Positions 46,120-57,890 are shown, counted from the stretch's first letter. The stretch is 64,000 nucleotides of DNA from Omphalotus guepiniiformis (GCA_028554645.1 JAQOOI010000002.1:1-64000); one strand, 5' to 3'. Notes: generated by a model from the letters alone, not told the origin. Numbers and translations: made by a program.

Positions 46120-48682
46120 TCAAACTCCACTATCTTCTGCTAAGGAATCATGCTTCTGGCCTTCTATGTCTAGGTCCTCTTTAACCTCAACCGTCTCTAT
46201 CCCAGCTTCTTGAGGTAAGATTAGGTTCAGTATCACTGAAACAATACCTGCACACAGGACTACGCATCTTTCACTATCAGTAAATTTTTCTAGTAACCAT
46301 ATGCAACACCTACATGGAGTACTTAGAATGATTGTGATGGAGTCAAACAAACCCTGTAGACCTTTGCTTGGATCATTGACACCATTGAAAAGATTTGTGA
46401 AAATCTTCGGCACAAGCAAATCTGCACAACCAAAGGACAAAGCTGCTGCAAGAATGAATCTGTCTCGGCGCGTAAATTGCATAAGTGATAACACTCTTAT
46501 CCCAGAAACCTATATTGAGGAAAATCAAATGTTTCATTGTCTGGAAAAATGTAATAGGGAAAGCCATACTGCAACGGAGGCAAATAAGAATGTTGTGACA
46601 CCACCAATAACTGGATTTGGAACTAAATGAGTTGCCGTCAATAGAACATACCACATATAACTCCATAAGAAAACTTACTAGCAAGGAAGACACCTGAAAT
46701 CTTCCCAATAATTCCAAAGAGAATAAGAAAGAAGCAGCACCATCGGCCTGCAGAACGATTGGCACAACGGGTTATAGCAATAACACCATTGTTCTAAGTT
46801 CCAGTTAGCAAATGTACTTACTATGCCTGAAAAATTGGATCACTCACCTGCGCAAATATTGACAAAGGAGTGACTGTGAATAAAGCAGAAATGAATCCAC
46901 CCAGGCCATCACTCTAATATGAAGTCATGGTCATGCTGAGATTTAGAAATAAGATAAGCTTACAAGGATACCACCCTGAATCCGTGAGTCAAACTCAATC
47001 CCTTGAACATCCACCTGTGACAATTCTGCAGAAGCAGTTATATCACCAATTGCTTCCATTGCCACAGAAACTGAAAAGTTTCCAGTGTTAGCTGAGTGAG
47101 ACAGGAAAAAATAGCATACAGTAGACAGCCAGCACTAGTTGTATCCAGTTAACAAATTTAGGGTATGCAAACTTATAGAGACATGCTTACTGGGTAGAAT
47201 AGCTGGAGGGTAAACACCAATCTTGAATGTATGTACCCTATAGTAATATGATCAGTCATCTAGAAGACAGTATTTTGCAGACAACCCACCATAAGAATGT
47301 AATTGCAGGTGCAGTTTTGATACTTGATCCATCAATATATCCTGTAGCCCCAGCAACAATACAACCAATAGCCAAGCCAATAATAATACTGATATTCTTG
47401 AAGAAAGGAGAGCCAAACAGCTCAGTGAGGATTATACTGACAAAGGATAGAAAGCCAAGGCCTATAAACTCAGGTGAACCCCAAGGCAAAGGTCGTGGAG
47501 CAAAAATGTCTGGACAGAGCTCAAATATTCCACTTGGTGCAGTCTGACAATTGTTAGCACCTCCACCCCAGTTTGGAACACCAGAGCTTCCAATTAATGA
47601 GGCACCAATCAGTAGAACTACAGTTCCTGTATATATACAATTAATAAGAAGAAAGTCTACACATATTAAAGACCAATCCATACCTGTGACTATTGGAGGA
47701 AAAATTCTCTTGAGAACACGAGGAGGTAAAAATGCTAAGAACATTTCAAGAAATGAGCAAATAAGTGATGTTCCTATAAATATCATAAGTAAAACAATGT
47801 ATAGAACATAGTTAATGCAACAAACCAAGAACTTTGCCATATGCATCTGGACAAGAGTTGCGGGTCACTGTACCATCCATCTGATGCTACAGTTGAAGTG
47901 CATGTTCCATCATTGTACATGGCATCGAAAATCTAAATCAAAGGTCAAAAACAAAAACAAAGATATAATCAAGTGACACACAGCATTGGCAGTAGACAAA
48001 GTTGAAAAGCTGGTGCCAACAACTAAGTATTACAAGATTAGTTTATATCATTATCCAGTGAAAAATGACATACCGGATATCAAGCCAGTCCCTAAGTAGT
48101 AGCCTCCAAATAGTCTGATGCGTGACAATTGAACTAAACTCAAGATACCTATGATAAATGTTAGTATTTTATTGAGAAACATGGTAGTTGATTCTTACCA
48201 CATCCAATCAATGAAGCAGAAATCATATATGCTGAAGTGATACTATCCAAATTCAATGCACTTGCAAAGATTATTGGAGGTGTGATCAATCCTATTTCAT
48301 AGCTTCAGCAATCTATTTTAACTAAAATTCAAGGTTACTTACCAGCAAGCATTGCCAGAGCATGTTGCAGGCCAGTTGCAATAGCAAGTGTAAGTGGAAG
48401 CTCCTGGTTGAGACCATAAAAGGGTGGGGGACTTCTTCTAGAATTTCTGCCAAAAGGAAGAGATGGAATACAAAGCCACCCATAGTCATAATCTCCAAAC
48501 CACCCCTCCTTGCTGGTAATTTTCTGTTTGGCAGATACAAGATGTTGATTTAAAATGTTTAAATGAGTATTTTGTGCAGTATGAGCAGTGAGCTTTGGGG
48601 CTGGTACCATAGTGGGCTGAAGCTGAAAGGAAGTGGATGGCATGACAAGATGGGTTGAGAATAGAGGCTCACTGATGGGCAT
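46120..48682 (-). pseudogene. UapA/UapC-like urate-xanthine permease (NAT/NCS2), frameshifted
   Basis: A many-exon gene encodes a nucleobase-ascorbate transporter: GWFGDYDYGWLCIPSLPFG, PLTLAIATGLQHALAMLAG, ASLIGCGILSLVQLSRIRLF, FLAFLPPRVLKRIFPPIVTG, NNCQTAPSGIFELCP, ELFGSPFFKNISIIIG, the family signature QNNGVIAITR (across an intron) and CADLLVPKIFTNLFNG. Such proton symporters import urate and xanthine at the plasma membrane and have up to 14 helices. A 15-bp micro-exon at 47,120-47,134 is needed to keep MLAVYFSVAMEAIGD. In the exon around 47,830-47,930 a 4-bp tandem duplication (CATCCATC at 47,874-47,881) shifts the frame between TVASDG and TVTRNSCPDAYG; no intron can remove it. All else is intact, so the loss is recent, allelic, or an assembly error. 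Confidence 0.8.
47120..47134 (-). other. 15-bp micro-exon of the permease
   Basis: TGCTGGCTGTCTACT in coding sense is flanked by an acceptor (ACTAG) and a donor (GTATGC). Including it supplies MLAVY, which completes a conserved transmembrane segment of the NAT family. Confidence 0.7.
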
Positions 48683-49475
48683 TCAGATATATCATCTTTT
48701 TACATCAAGTTTGAATATATTCTGACAGTCCGATTGTTGGTGTGGATATTAGAAGACTTATGGCAGGTGACCATCTGGTTTAATTGACAGATGTATCTGG
48801 TACACATGCTTGATAAAGCTATGAAATCAGACACAAAAATGATCCTTCTAGAAGTTGACATTCATATCTTTGATGCATTAGATCAGATTTCTTTCTCTTC
48901 TGGAAGTTATGCAACTGAACATCACAATCTGATGGTACTTCTGATTTAATAACTTAGCTGTCTTGAATTGAGTGACTAGCAAACATCAAAATCTGATGGA
49001 AATGCTAGAAGTCCCATCAACAGTTGATATCTCATCTGTACCGCACAGCAAAAAGGGTGGGAGAATACCTGATTGTAAATATCTCACCCATACTGCACAA
49101 TGAAAAGGAAGGGAGAGTGCCTGGTTGTAGACACCCATACTGCATGGTAAAAAGGACGGGAGAGGATCTGATTGTAGAGAAGGCATGTGACATCTATTAT
49201 GTTAGTCAAATAAAGTGCAGCCTTACTATAAATATTTTGAGACTTACAACAATTGAGTTAGTAGCTGTTATCTACAATAAATGTAATGTACTCACCGAGT
49301 AGACCATTACTCTTGATATCTGTATAGGGATCAGTTCCCACAAATGACCCTTTAAAAGAGACTCATGCAGATTCTAAGTATTGCTCCATCTTGTTGCAAG
49401 CAATGGTTGTCTCTAGCTTAGATGCAGAAGCCTCATCCTCAATTCCTCCTGGTATTGCATTGCTGTAATCTCTGT
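48683..49475. other. Divergent intergenic region with a 55-bp repeat
   Basis: CpG-poor, AT-rich stretch between divergent genes. Three diverged copies of a roughly 55-bp unit lie at 49,028-49,185 (words CCCATACTGCA and GGGAGAG). No gene supported. Confidence 0.5.
49028..49185 (+). repeat. About 55-bp tandem repeat, three diverged copies
   Basis: Each unit begins near TCTCAYCYRTACYGCA and ends near CTGRTTGTA. The copies differ at 15-25 percent of positions by eye. Confidence 0.65.
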
Positions 49476-49479
49476 TTGC

Positions 49480-51154
49480 ACCTCCATAACTGCCTACAAC
49501 CATTGACTTTCACATTCAGTACAGGACCAACAGTGCGCTTTCAAAACTAATGTTTTACTCAAAAAGTCATATCTCTTGCAGCTATTGGGTATTTTACTCA
49601 ATTGGGGATTCATGGGCATTTTAGTAGCCCAAATATGTAAGGAGGCAACTATTATAGCTTCAATATTTGCTCACTCAACTTCCATACAGACTACTATCAC
49701 TTGACCTTCCAAGGAGACTCAAAGAAGATTAGAGCCTTGGGTATGTGACATTTTCCTATATTTGAGTTCTGTTTCCTAACCTAGTTTATTGAAGTTTATG
49801 GCTTGGGTGTCTTGGACACACTACAGACATGTCTTGTTACTGCAGATGCCTTTCATTGGTTTGTTTTTGGATTTGGAAACACAGATATGCTCAATGATAC
49901 ATTCTTAAACTCTTGGGATGTCCCTTTCTTGGATTCCATCATCTCATTGATTGTTCAAGGGTTTTATTGCTGGAGAATATATGTTCTGAGAAAAAACTCA
50001 GTTGTGCTTCCTGCTATAATCTTTGCAGTATGTATTTTGTTTGATTGTTTTCTGTCTTCACTCACCTATCCAATATTCAAAGGTTTCTTGTACCCAGTGT
50101 GGGGCTGGAATTGCAACTGCTATCATAGTATGTATAAGCTCTCTCTTTACATAATCACAAATTCATTGTGTAGGCTCATAAACTTGGAAAGCTATCATTA
50201 ATCAGCACTGAAGTTGTTGAACAGACTGTATACCCTTCAATCTCTTTCAAAGATTGACTACTTACTTTATCTGCTTTAGATTTGGCTAGCTGGAAGTGTT
50301 GTTGCAGATCTCATGATTACTGCTGTTATCACATGGACAGTGAGTATGATTGTCAGACTTTGACAAAAAACTTACCTTATTTTTAATTCAGCTTTTGAAA
50401 TCTAGAGCAAGCGAGCTTCCCAGATCTAGCTCAATGTTAAACAGAATTGTCCGGTTGACTGTGGAAACCAACTCTCTTACAGGTAGGTGATTATCATAAA
50501 AATATACAAGCTGTTATAACTCATAGTCACAAATAAGCTGGTGTTGCAACTATCAGTCTTATTCTTTTTCTTGGGTTTCCAGTAAGTGTTGTATCAAAAT
50601 TGATGACTCTATAAGTGTCTTATCTTATTGCAGCAACATTCAACACTTGTTGTTCCTCCGTGAGAATTACTTAAACTTATTCTTGCCACCCAATATGTTT
50701 CTCAAATCTAAATTATCAAGGACTGCGGTTATTGGGAAACTGTAGGTGAACCATTTTTAGAAACAAGCATCTACTGACACAAAGCAATAGTTACTCTAAT
50801 TGCCTGATAGCTGTTCTCAATAGCCGACAACTCAAAAGCATCAAGACCAAAAAAGTTCAGCTTGGATCATCAAGTGCTGCCTCTTCTTCAAATATCCACA
50901 GTTTACATATAGCTCAAACTAGAAGCCAACCTTTTAAAGATGACTCACTTAAGGTTCAAGTGTTCCAGGAGACACAGTGTGATGGTATTGAACTAGAGAA
51001 CATCAATGTGAGTGCTATTAAGCTTCCCATAAAGCAGCTCTATAACATTCTACCCATCTTTAGAAAGATTGCCTCACTACCATTGCAATGTCATGAATTC
51101 AGAAACTTTTCTTCTATTTCAGGGAACTTTTTTGTGATTCATCTGGCTATGTAG
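49480..51154 (+). CDS. DUF6534-type seven-helix membrane protein, N-terminus damaged
   Basis: Exons near 49,500-49,532, 49582-49636, 49690-49740, from 49795, and on to about 51,154 join into a protein with several hydrophobic helices: LLGILLNWGFMGILVAQIYYYH, GVLDTLQTCLVTADAFHWFV, FLDSIISLIVQGFYCWRIYV, IWLAGSVVADLMITAVITW and VATISLILFLGFP. It then has a hydrophilic Ser-rich tail. The order matches the DUF6534 family, which is abundant in mushrooms and of unknown function. The expected start (TTIDFTFSTGPT) is broken by an apparent extra T near 49,508-49,510 and no ATG is in frame, so the protein may begin elsewhere or the gene may be decaying. The 3' end may be spliced at AAT/GTGAGT near 51,006. 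Confidence 0.65.
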
Positions 51155-51540
51155 TACCCATGCCTCAAAGCATTGAATATTCTAAAAACTTTGAATTGTG
51201 ACTTGTATACTATTTATTCACTTATATTTGCACAACCTTAATGAGTGGCATAGTCTGAAGGGTTCCATGTAAGCTTTATAGTTTTCTTTAAGAGCTGAAA
51301 AGCCCTGTTGGTTATATGGGTTGCTTGGAGTTGACCAAGTATAAAACTTCACTCATTCACAGATTCAAGCATATTATATCTAGTATGAATTAAAATACTT
51401 ATTGGTTTGCTGTGAATGTGAAGTTATATCTAGTCATATTCATGAAGCAGTCTTTCAGATATATTGCCTGAATACACATTGAGCTTGTGGTCCAGCAGCT
51501 CCACAACTCTCAAGGCTAAGTGAGGGATTGGTCATATAAT
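51155..51540. other. Intergenic, nothing seen
   Basis: AT-rich, CpG-poor sequence without a supported exon. Confidence 0.5.
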
Positions 51541-51870
51541 CTACCTACCCACACTCTGCATGAGACATCTCGCAATGTGGGTAAAAGCCTTCTCTTCTTC
51601 TGTCGGGTCATAGATTCCCTGTCCAGACAGAGACTCCGCCTTCCTTGCCAGAGCCAGCACATTGAGGCCCGCTTGATTCGCGATGTCAATGGTATTGCTC
51701 ATGATAAGAACGATGGCCTCAGCCATCGACTGCCAGAAGACTTTCGAGATAGCGGTCTTGATGGCATTCTTACTCTGGGAGGCTTCTGTATGCCATTGTC
51801 GGCCAGGACTTCTTCACGGGATGCGGTGGAGGTGGATGATTGTCTTCACTACTAGTAGAGTTCGACATCA
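51541..51870 (-). pseudogene. Small unrecognised gene or gene fragment
   Basis: In minus sense a start at about 51,868 gives MSNSTSSEDNHPPPP and then, in another frame, KNAIKTAISKVFWQSM, NTIDIANQAGLNVLAL and YDPTEEEKAFTHIARCL to a stop at 51,541. The two frames do not join through a plausible intron, so a small indel may separate them. It is GC-richer than its surroundings. I do not recognise the product. Confidence 0.35.
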
Positions 51871-53940
51871 TTAGTGCTGGGGTATCTGAAAGTCCTTGTC
51901 ATCTTGTTGTGTCAGCTATAAACCACAATGCCGTTGTAAAGCTGCTGATTTAGTGCCGACAGACAGATCAACACACACAGCGGGAATTCAATGAAACACT
52001 GATGAGAATATGCCCAAAGGAGGTTGGGATAAAGGACAAACCAATAAGTTTATTCATGTGTGGCTAAGTGGGTGATTACCGGCAGTGGCGAAATCCAGGA
52101 CGTCCAGGACTTCCCGATGAATGTTCCACAGGTCTTTGATTAACTCCTCATATCTCGAATCTCAGTGCAGACTGTGTCCATCAATAACGTCTGCGCCAGG
52201 GGCTTGGACTATGATTATGGCTTGACGCATAAGGCTTGCTATCCGGGCCTGTAGTGATCATCGGACTTCTTCTTTTTGTTGGGGTGTTTCCTCCACGCTA
52301 CAGCAGAAACAATGTTCATCAGGAGTCATAACACAAAAGAGCTCGCACCTACCACCACTGCCGCATCCTCGTCGATTCATCTCTCATTTTCATCTTCAAC
52401 ACCCTCTTCCTCCTCTCCCTCTTCCTCAACAGAATGAGCGATTAGGTAGATAGATGCGCCATCAGTCGGGATGGAAGATAGGGATGAAACACAAGGTGAG
52501 AAAGTAGGAAGAGAGAGAACGTACCTGTTAGCATCAGGGATATGCCTTGCGTGGTTTGTCTCATCCGCTCTTTCTTGCCTTGTTTGCTCATTGTGCAAGA
52601 CCTTTAATGCCTTTGAAGAAAGCAGTGTCGTGCTCTGACATCCTCCCTGGCGGTAGCAGCGGTTGTATGCGTGAGGTGGGTGATTTCAATTCGAATTGTA
52701 AAGAAGTTGGAGTTGCTGCGAGATGCTTCTTGACTACGCCCAATGCCTTGGATCCCGAAACAAATGTACATGACGGGCCAGCGTTCACCATGTTGCTTTG
52801 ATATCACTCCAGACTCATCAACGCCCACATCCTCGGGCGAACCAGTTTCGGTGAGAGCGAAAAGAAATACACAGTGCACGAGCATCGTAACACGGCAGAG
52901 GTACGTGTTGATTGAAAACTAGGTTGCAGCAGGTCAATACAATTGAGTTGCGGACACTGTTGTGGGACTTACCATTGAGAGTTGCTATAAGGATGGCACA
53001 AATGGCTGGTGGGATATCGGCAGGGAGCTTTCTCTGGGGACGAAGTAGGCTAAGATTGAGATCAAGATCGAAGGCTCAAGCTCAAGGGTATGCACGCACG
53101 TCCCACCAGGCAGTTGCCATTGGAAGCTCCATGTCCACTACATTATCCCAGCTGCAGAGTATGACGAACGAAGGGTGGAAGATTGCAAAGTGAAGAGTAT
53201 CCCCAGCTCATTCATTCAGAGTATGAATGTCTGTCTGTTTCAAACTGTTTTTTAGTTATTTTTGTCGCCATCTTTGGCTCATATCAGACTCACTCTGACC
53301 AAGAAGACGGAAGATTAAATATGATGCTTGAACTTGAAGTTGAAAACCATTACAGAAGAAAGACGATCACGTGAGAAGACAGATGTATTGGCTGCCCCAG
53401 TGCAATTGAAATGTGCTTGCATGAGCATTAAATATGAGCATCTGTCATCGCCGTCTCTCCCCTCTTAGCTTGAGGGCCCCAACCTATAGCCACTAACATT
53501 GCTGTCAGCAGGTGGACTAGCCCTTGGCCGAGTGGGCGTCAAGCCTTTCTAATACCCAGTTGGTAGTCATGACATGGTCAGTTTCAATCAAAGTATAAAA
53601 ATTGGTACATGGCGCGCTTACACTTGTAGCAATTGCAGGCTCTACTGGGCTTTTTGTCTTCTTTTAAGTCAGTGATATGCGTACCATTGGGTAGCGCCTT
53701 TAGTAAGTGGTTTAATGATTATCCCCGCAATGCAAGGATGAACTTGGAAAAGACATCATAACAGAATTCTTCTATACCCAGAGTCATTGTTTATATTCAT
53801 CTACAGAACAAACAGGGTGGAAATAAAACATACACTTTGTGTCTTTTTTCCCAACAGAGAACAGAGCATGTCAACATCTCCCATTTGATCACATTTACAA
53901 ACTTCTCATAAGTGAATACAACTTATATAAAATCTCTTTA
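51871..53940. repeat. Duplicated block, copy B, without genes
   Basis: Within 52,190-53,830 several segments match copies A and C: 52,197-52,440 with 59,700-59,900, about 53,090-53,200 with 41,290-41,370, and 53,350-53,800 with both. The last part includes a short remnant of the XanA-like gene near 53,600-53,750. No open gene is supported. Confidence 0.6.
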
Positions 53941-54409
53941 TCATTTAAAGCACTCTCCATTCTCCATGTTCTTAGCAGCACTGACGGACACACAGAATTC
54001 ACCAGCATCTGTGATATAGTAGTAGTAATATTTTCCACCTTTGTTCTTGCAGTTATGTGCTGAGAAAAAGCCTGTAGATTTGGAAGGATCACATCTATTT
54101 GTTTCTTAGTGAGATATCAAGTAGTCAGAATTGAAACCTGTAACCTACTTTTTATAAGGATTCTGTAGTTTTCCAGGAGTCTTACAAGAACCTCCTTTGG
54201 CTGAATGCAATATTCTAATATCAAGAGTCTATAATAGAATGAGTCAATAGGTATAGCAAGAGCAATAAAACTATCACATAATTAGTTTCAAGCTGCAAAG
54301 GAATGACTTCTTGCTTGTGCAAGAAGCTAATGTCATCAAAGTTGCCAGAGGAAACTGCACTGCATACAGCAGAAAACATTATGATACCAGCCAGTTTTAT
54401 GAGCTTCAT
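53941..54409 (-). CDS. Small secreted cysteine-containing protein
   Basis: Three exons (54409-54278, 54228-54186, 54071-53941) close in frame to give 101 residues. Residues 1-21 (MKLIKLAGIIMFSAVCSAVS) form a good secretion signal. The mature part has four Cys, in KGGSCFF, AHNCKNKGG, GEFCVSV and ENGECFK, and a run of Tyr. Small secreted Cys-rich proteins are common in mushrooms and often act at cell surfaces or towards hosts. I do not recognise a family, and the model rests on splice signals and frame closure alone. Confidence 0.5.
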
Positions 54410-54762
54410 GATAAGGAGTGAGTAAGGTTGGGCTTTTGCTTAATCTGTTTGTCTAGTTTATATAGCAAGTGTCGAACATTGAACACATGCTAATGAGGGT
54501 TGGTATCTCTCTTGACATGTAGATTGATCATTTGCTACTTTATAATTGTATGTTGTATAATTGTAGCTCACTCTCAACCCTCAAACCTTACTTGACTTCT
54601 GGAATAATCTGGATGGATTTTATATAGAAAATAATGGTTTGAATTATGTGTGGGAAAAAACTTATCAGTTACTGTGTTCAATTATTTATGAAAATACTAG
54701 TACATGGTACATAATCTCAGCTTAAGAACTATATGTACAACTGGCGCCCTTTCCACCACCAT

Positions 54763-55046
54763 CTATTTATACTTTCCAGCAGAACATTCACCAGCACAAA
54801 TTGGAGCTGTTTAAAAGTGAAGCTCACTTAAATTTAAAAATATTAAATTAAACATCACTCACCTGTAAGGAAAGGGTGATGTGCATTTACCTGCACAGAC
54901 TAGAGCTGTTCCTATGGAAAATGAGTGACTCAGAATAAAGTGGAGATACAATTGAAATAACCTTGCCATACACAATCTTCAGCTGCAACATGATGAGCTA
55001 CAGTCAGGAGAAGAATTAAAGACTGGATAGAAAGTTTGGTAGGCAT
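54763..55046 (-). CDS. Short secreted peptide precursor with three Cys
   Basis: Exons 55046-54974, 54905-54891 (15 bp) and 54806-54763 give a 43-residue precursor. It has a clear signal peptide (MPTKLSIQSLILLLTVAHHV) and a tail with VCAAPICAGEC. It sits 350 bp upstream of, and in the same direction as, the other small secreted protein gene. Other splice choices exist (an upstream acceptor 6 bp away, or no use of the second donor), but they meet stops. The function is unknown. Confidence 0.4.
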
Positions 55047-55136
55047 AATCGAGATACTTCAATATTTTGGAAGTTACAAGTATTTTGTATAGCTTGGAGA
55101 AAGAATGGTTCCACTTTCTAATCATTGACCACCAAT

Positions 55137-55341
55137 GAGAACAAACACAGATAACATTTTACTTTCATGTTTGTGTTAGTATTCACACCACATGAATGTC
55201 TTGTATGGAAGCCTTACTCAAGCCAAGATTATCTATGTTTAACAGCCTGCAATTCTAGAAAATGTGAACAAACACAAATACCATTTTGCTTTCACATTCA
55301 CACCACATAGATGGATGTCTTTTAAGAAGGCCTAAGATTAT
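55137..55341. repeat. Diverged direct repeat of about 100 bp
   Basis: Copies at about 55,137-55,232 and 55,265-55,341 share GAACAAACACA, ATTTT.CTTTCA, TTCACACCACAT and AAGATTATCT words in the same order. Confidence 0.65.
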
Positions 55342-57446
55342 CTTAGTATGAGTTTGATAGTTCACAATTCATAGACCAATGACCCGCTAATGTGCAAGAA
55401 TTAGACTAAGAGGGAGTCTCAAGAAACAACCTCTAACTCAATTCTAGGGGGCTTTGTGGAGGTGTGGCTGGTGTTGGCAAAGGTTCCGCACAGTTAAACT
55501 CGACAATCGAGCTCAATACTGAGCTAGCAAGTGTCTGCAGTCCGCTCTGAACAGGGTATAAGTGACAGGGCAACTCAAAAACACAGGTTCAAGACAGAGG
55601 GCAACTAGTTTCTCAGGGGTTCAGGGGGATGGTTCAGGGCAATAATCAGAGTGGGCAACTCAATCCAATGGTCCAAAGAGTGACAGTATCAATCAGAACA
55701 GCAGCAGCAACAGTTTCAGCAGGCAGAACAGCACAGACAGAACAGCAGGGACAGCAACAGTTTCAGTATCTCGCTCAAGGTTTGCCACAAGGGACTTTAC
55801 AGAAGTTTGCACAACTGGTATATTTCTCTATAACTGAACCCCTAAGAGCCAGGCAATTTCCGTCTAGAAGAAGTTCTGCTTTGGTAGTGAGCCTAGGCAG
55901 TCCTAACTTAAGGAAAAATATCTACAAGTAGGTAGTTCTTATATACAGGCCAGAAAATAAATATAGTAAATCTCGAAAATGTAAGGGAATCTGAGCAGAG
56001 TAAATAGAATAGATAACAGAAAGACTAATTGAGCAGGGATTGGTGTCTTTTTTAGGTAATTTTTGTAGGTATTTTTCAGTTAGATACTGTCATGTATAGG
56101 TATCTTGGGTATAAAAATTGTTATAAAAATTGCTTTGTCCTTATAGTGGCTTGGCAATCAAGTCCAGGGTATCTATCCAGGGTGTACAGCACGCAATATC
56201 AGTCCAGAATGGTGCCATATGACAACATCTTTTATGATTTTGAAATTTGCAACTCTTTTGGATTTCCTATCTGGGGGCTGCTGGTGAGGTTCCTAGCATA
56301 TCCAGTGGTTATTTCTTCGTTTCAGAAGTCATCTAGACCCTACTCCGTTGTTACTATCATCCACAAGCTGTACAGTAGCACATGTGTCTATCTGGCCAGA
56401 TCTTGCATCTGATTTGTCTCCAGGAGGTACTTCTCCTTTTAGCTGGTTCTAGCAACAAGCTATGGGCAGTATTATGTCCCAATAATTGTTTATTCTTCCC
56501 TATTTGGGTGTCTGGGTTCAGGGTATCACTCAGTTAGATGTTACCTTTCAGAGGGGCACTCCAGAATCAACATCTAGCTCCATGATAGGATACTTGAGTA
56601 TCTAACTCCATTCTTCAGAAATGACTTAGAGGATTTTTCCTCTTCAGCCAACAGACAAAGGTGGTTCACAAGTTGTAACACCATCCTAAACATAGTACCA
56701 AATGTACAACATATTTCTCTGGTCAGAACAATACAAGATTGTCTGCACTCTCAGCATTCAGTCTTTACAGCCAACCTGAGTTAGCAAGACCAGCTGGAGT
56801 TAGATAGTCCAGTGGACTTAGATGTTTCTCAGATTGAATTGTAACTTTCATCATTCCCTTGGATTACAATCAAACAACACTCATGAGAGTTTCTAGTCTT
56901 TAGAGGGTGGGTCTGACCAACTCAACTTAGCATGGAACATTGGTACTCCAATACAAAGTGAGAGGCAAAACTAGTATCTCTCTCCATGATCCCATTGGTC
57001 ACAGTTGCTAAGTACCCTATCATGTACTGTAGCTAACTCTACACTCAGGCTTGAGTAACTGAGTGTGTTCTCATGTTTCAACTAGCAGTCTGGGTAAACT
57101 CTAGTCCTCATTGTTCAGTTTCCAATGTTTGAACAACCAAAATCTTTCTCAATCTGCATGATTTCAAGCCTAGACCACTTTTAGTTGCAACACCGCGGTG
57201 ATGAATCTTGATATATCAACTGTATTGTGTCATAGAGCCTGATATTCCCACATCTTGACAGTGTGAATAGAATGATGTGAAGAGGGGCTGGCCACAGAGC
57301 ACTTCTACATCTGCTCAATGAATGGTCGGATTATCTTAAACTTCATACAATGTACTCATTTATATGAATCTGGCCAATTGAGCAGGAAAACCATACTACT
57401 GTACATCATGATAACTAATCAATTGTAACTATTGCACACCTAGTAT
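55342..57446. other. AT-rich, CpG-poor intergenic sequence
   Basis: No gene supported. A CAGCAR-rich stretch at 55,690-55,770 keeps a Gln-rich frame open (55,629-55,931), but no motif or splice context supports it. It may be decayed transposon sequence. Confidence 0.4.
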
Positions 57447-57890
57447 TCAAGCATTGACATGTTCGTGGCAAATCAAATCATCCTTCAAGGCTGCTCTTGC
57501 CCTCTGCACTGCATCCAGCACTGACACACCAGACTCAATAGTTAAAAGCACACCATGTTGTCGGATCTGTCCATCATCTGTCTCGTGGAATGGCCCATGC
57601 AGTCCGGATGGATACACCCAAAATGTTACCCCACTAGTTGTCTTTCCTGAACTGTCGACCTTTCCCTGAGCTTTAATGTACCTCTCGACAGCAGCGAAGT
57701 CCTCTGCATTTGAGATCTCATCAAAGGTGGAAACAGCAAGAAGTGCATGAAGAAGGCCAGCATTGTCTGACCCTGTGGTGCATGCAACAGAAAGTGGCCA
57801 TGGCTTAGCATCGACCTGTGACATAGCTGAATACTGAGAAGATGACACTGAGTTCAATGACAATAGACAAACAGTGGCAGAAGCATACAT
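57447..57890 (-). CDS. Putative secreted protein of unknown family
   Basis: One intact exon encodes 147 residues. The first 20 (MYASATVCLLSLNSVSSSQY) could be a weak secretion signal. The rest is compact, with KPWPLSVACTTG, FDEISNAEDFAAVERYI, TFWVYPSGLHGPF and GVSVLDAVQRARAAL. It has two Cys in the predicted mature part. I do not recognise the family. A decayed copy at 37,285-37,640 shows that the gene has been duplicated in the past and that this protein pattern predates the copy. Confidence 0.6.
   Translation of the reverse strand: MYASATVCLLSLNSVSSSQYSAMSQVDAKPWPLSVACTTGSDNAGLLHALLAVSTFDEISNAEDFAAVERYIKAQGKVDSSGKTTSGVTFWVYPSGLHGPFHETDDGQIRQHGVLLTIESGVSVLDAVQRARAALKDDLICHEHVNA

Noticed and set aside
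55629..55931. A Gln-rich protein gene
   Set aside because: The frame is kept open by a CAG-rich simple stretch and shows no motif, signal or splice context.
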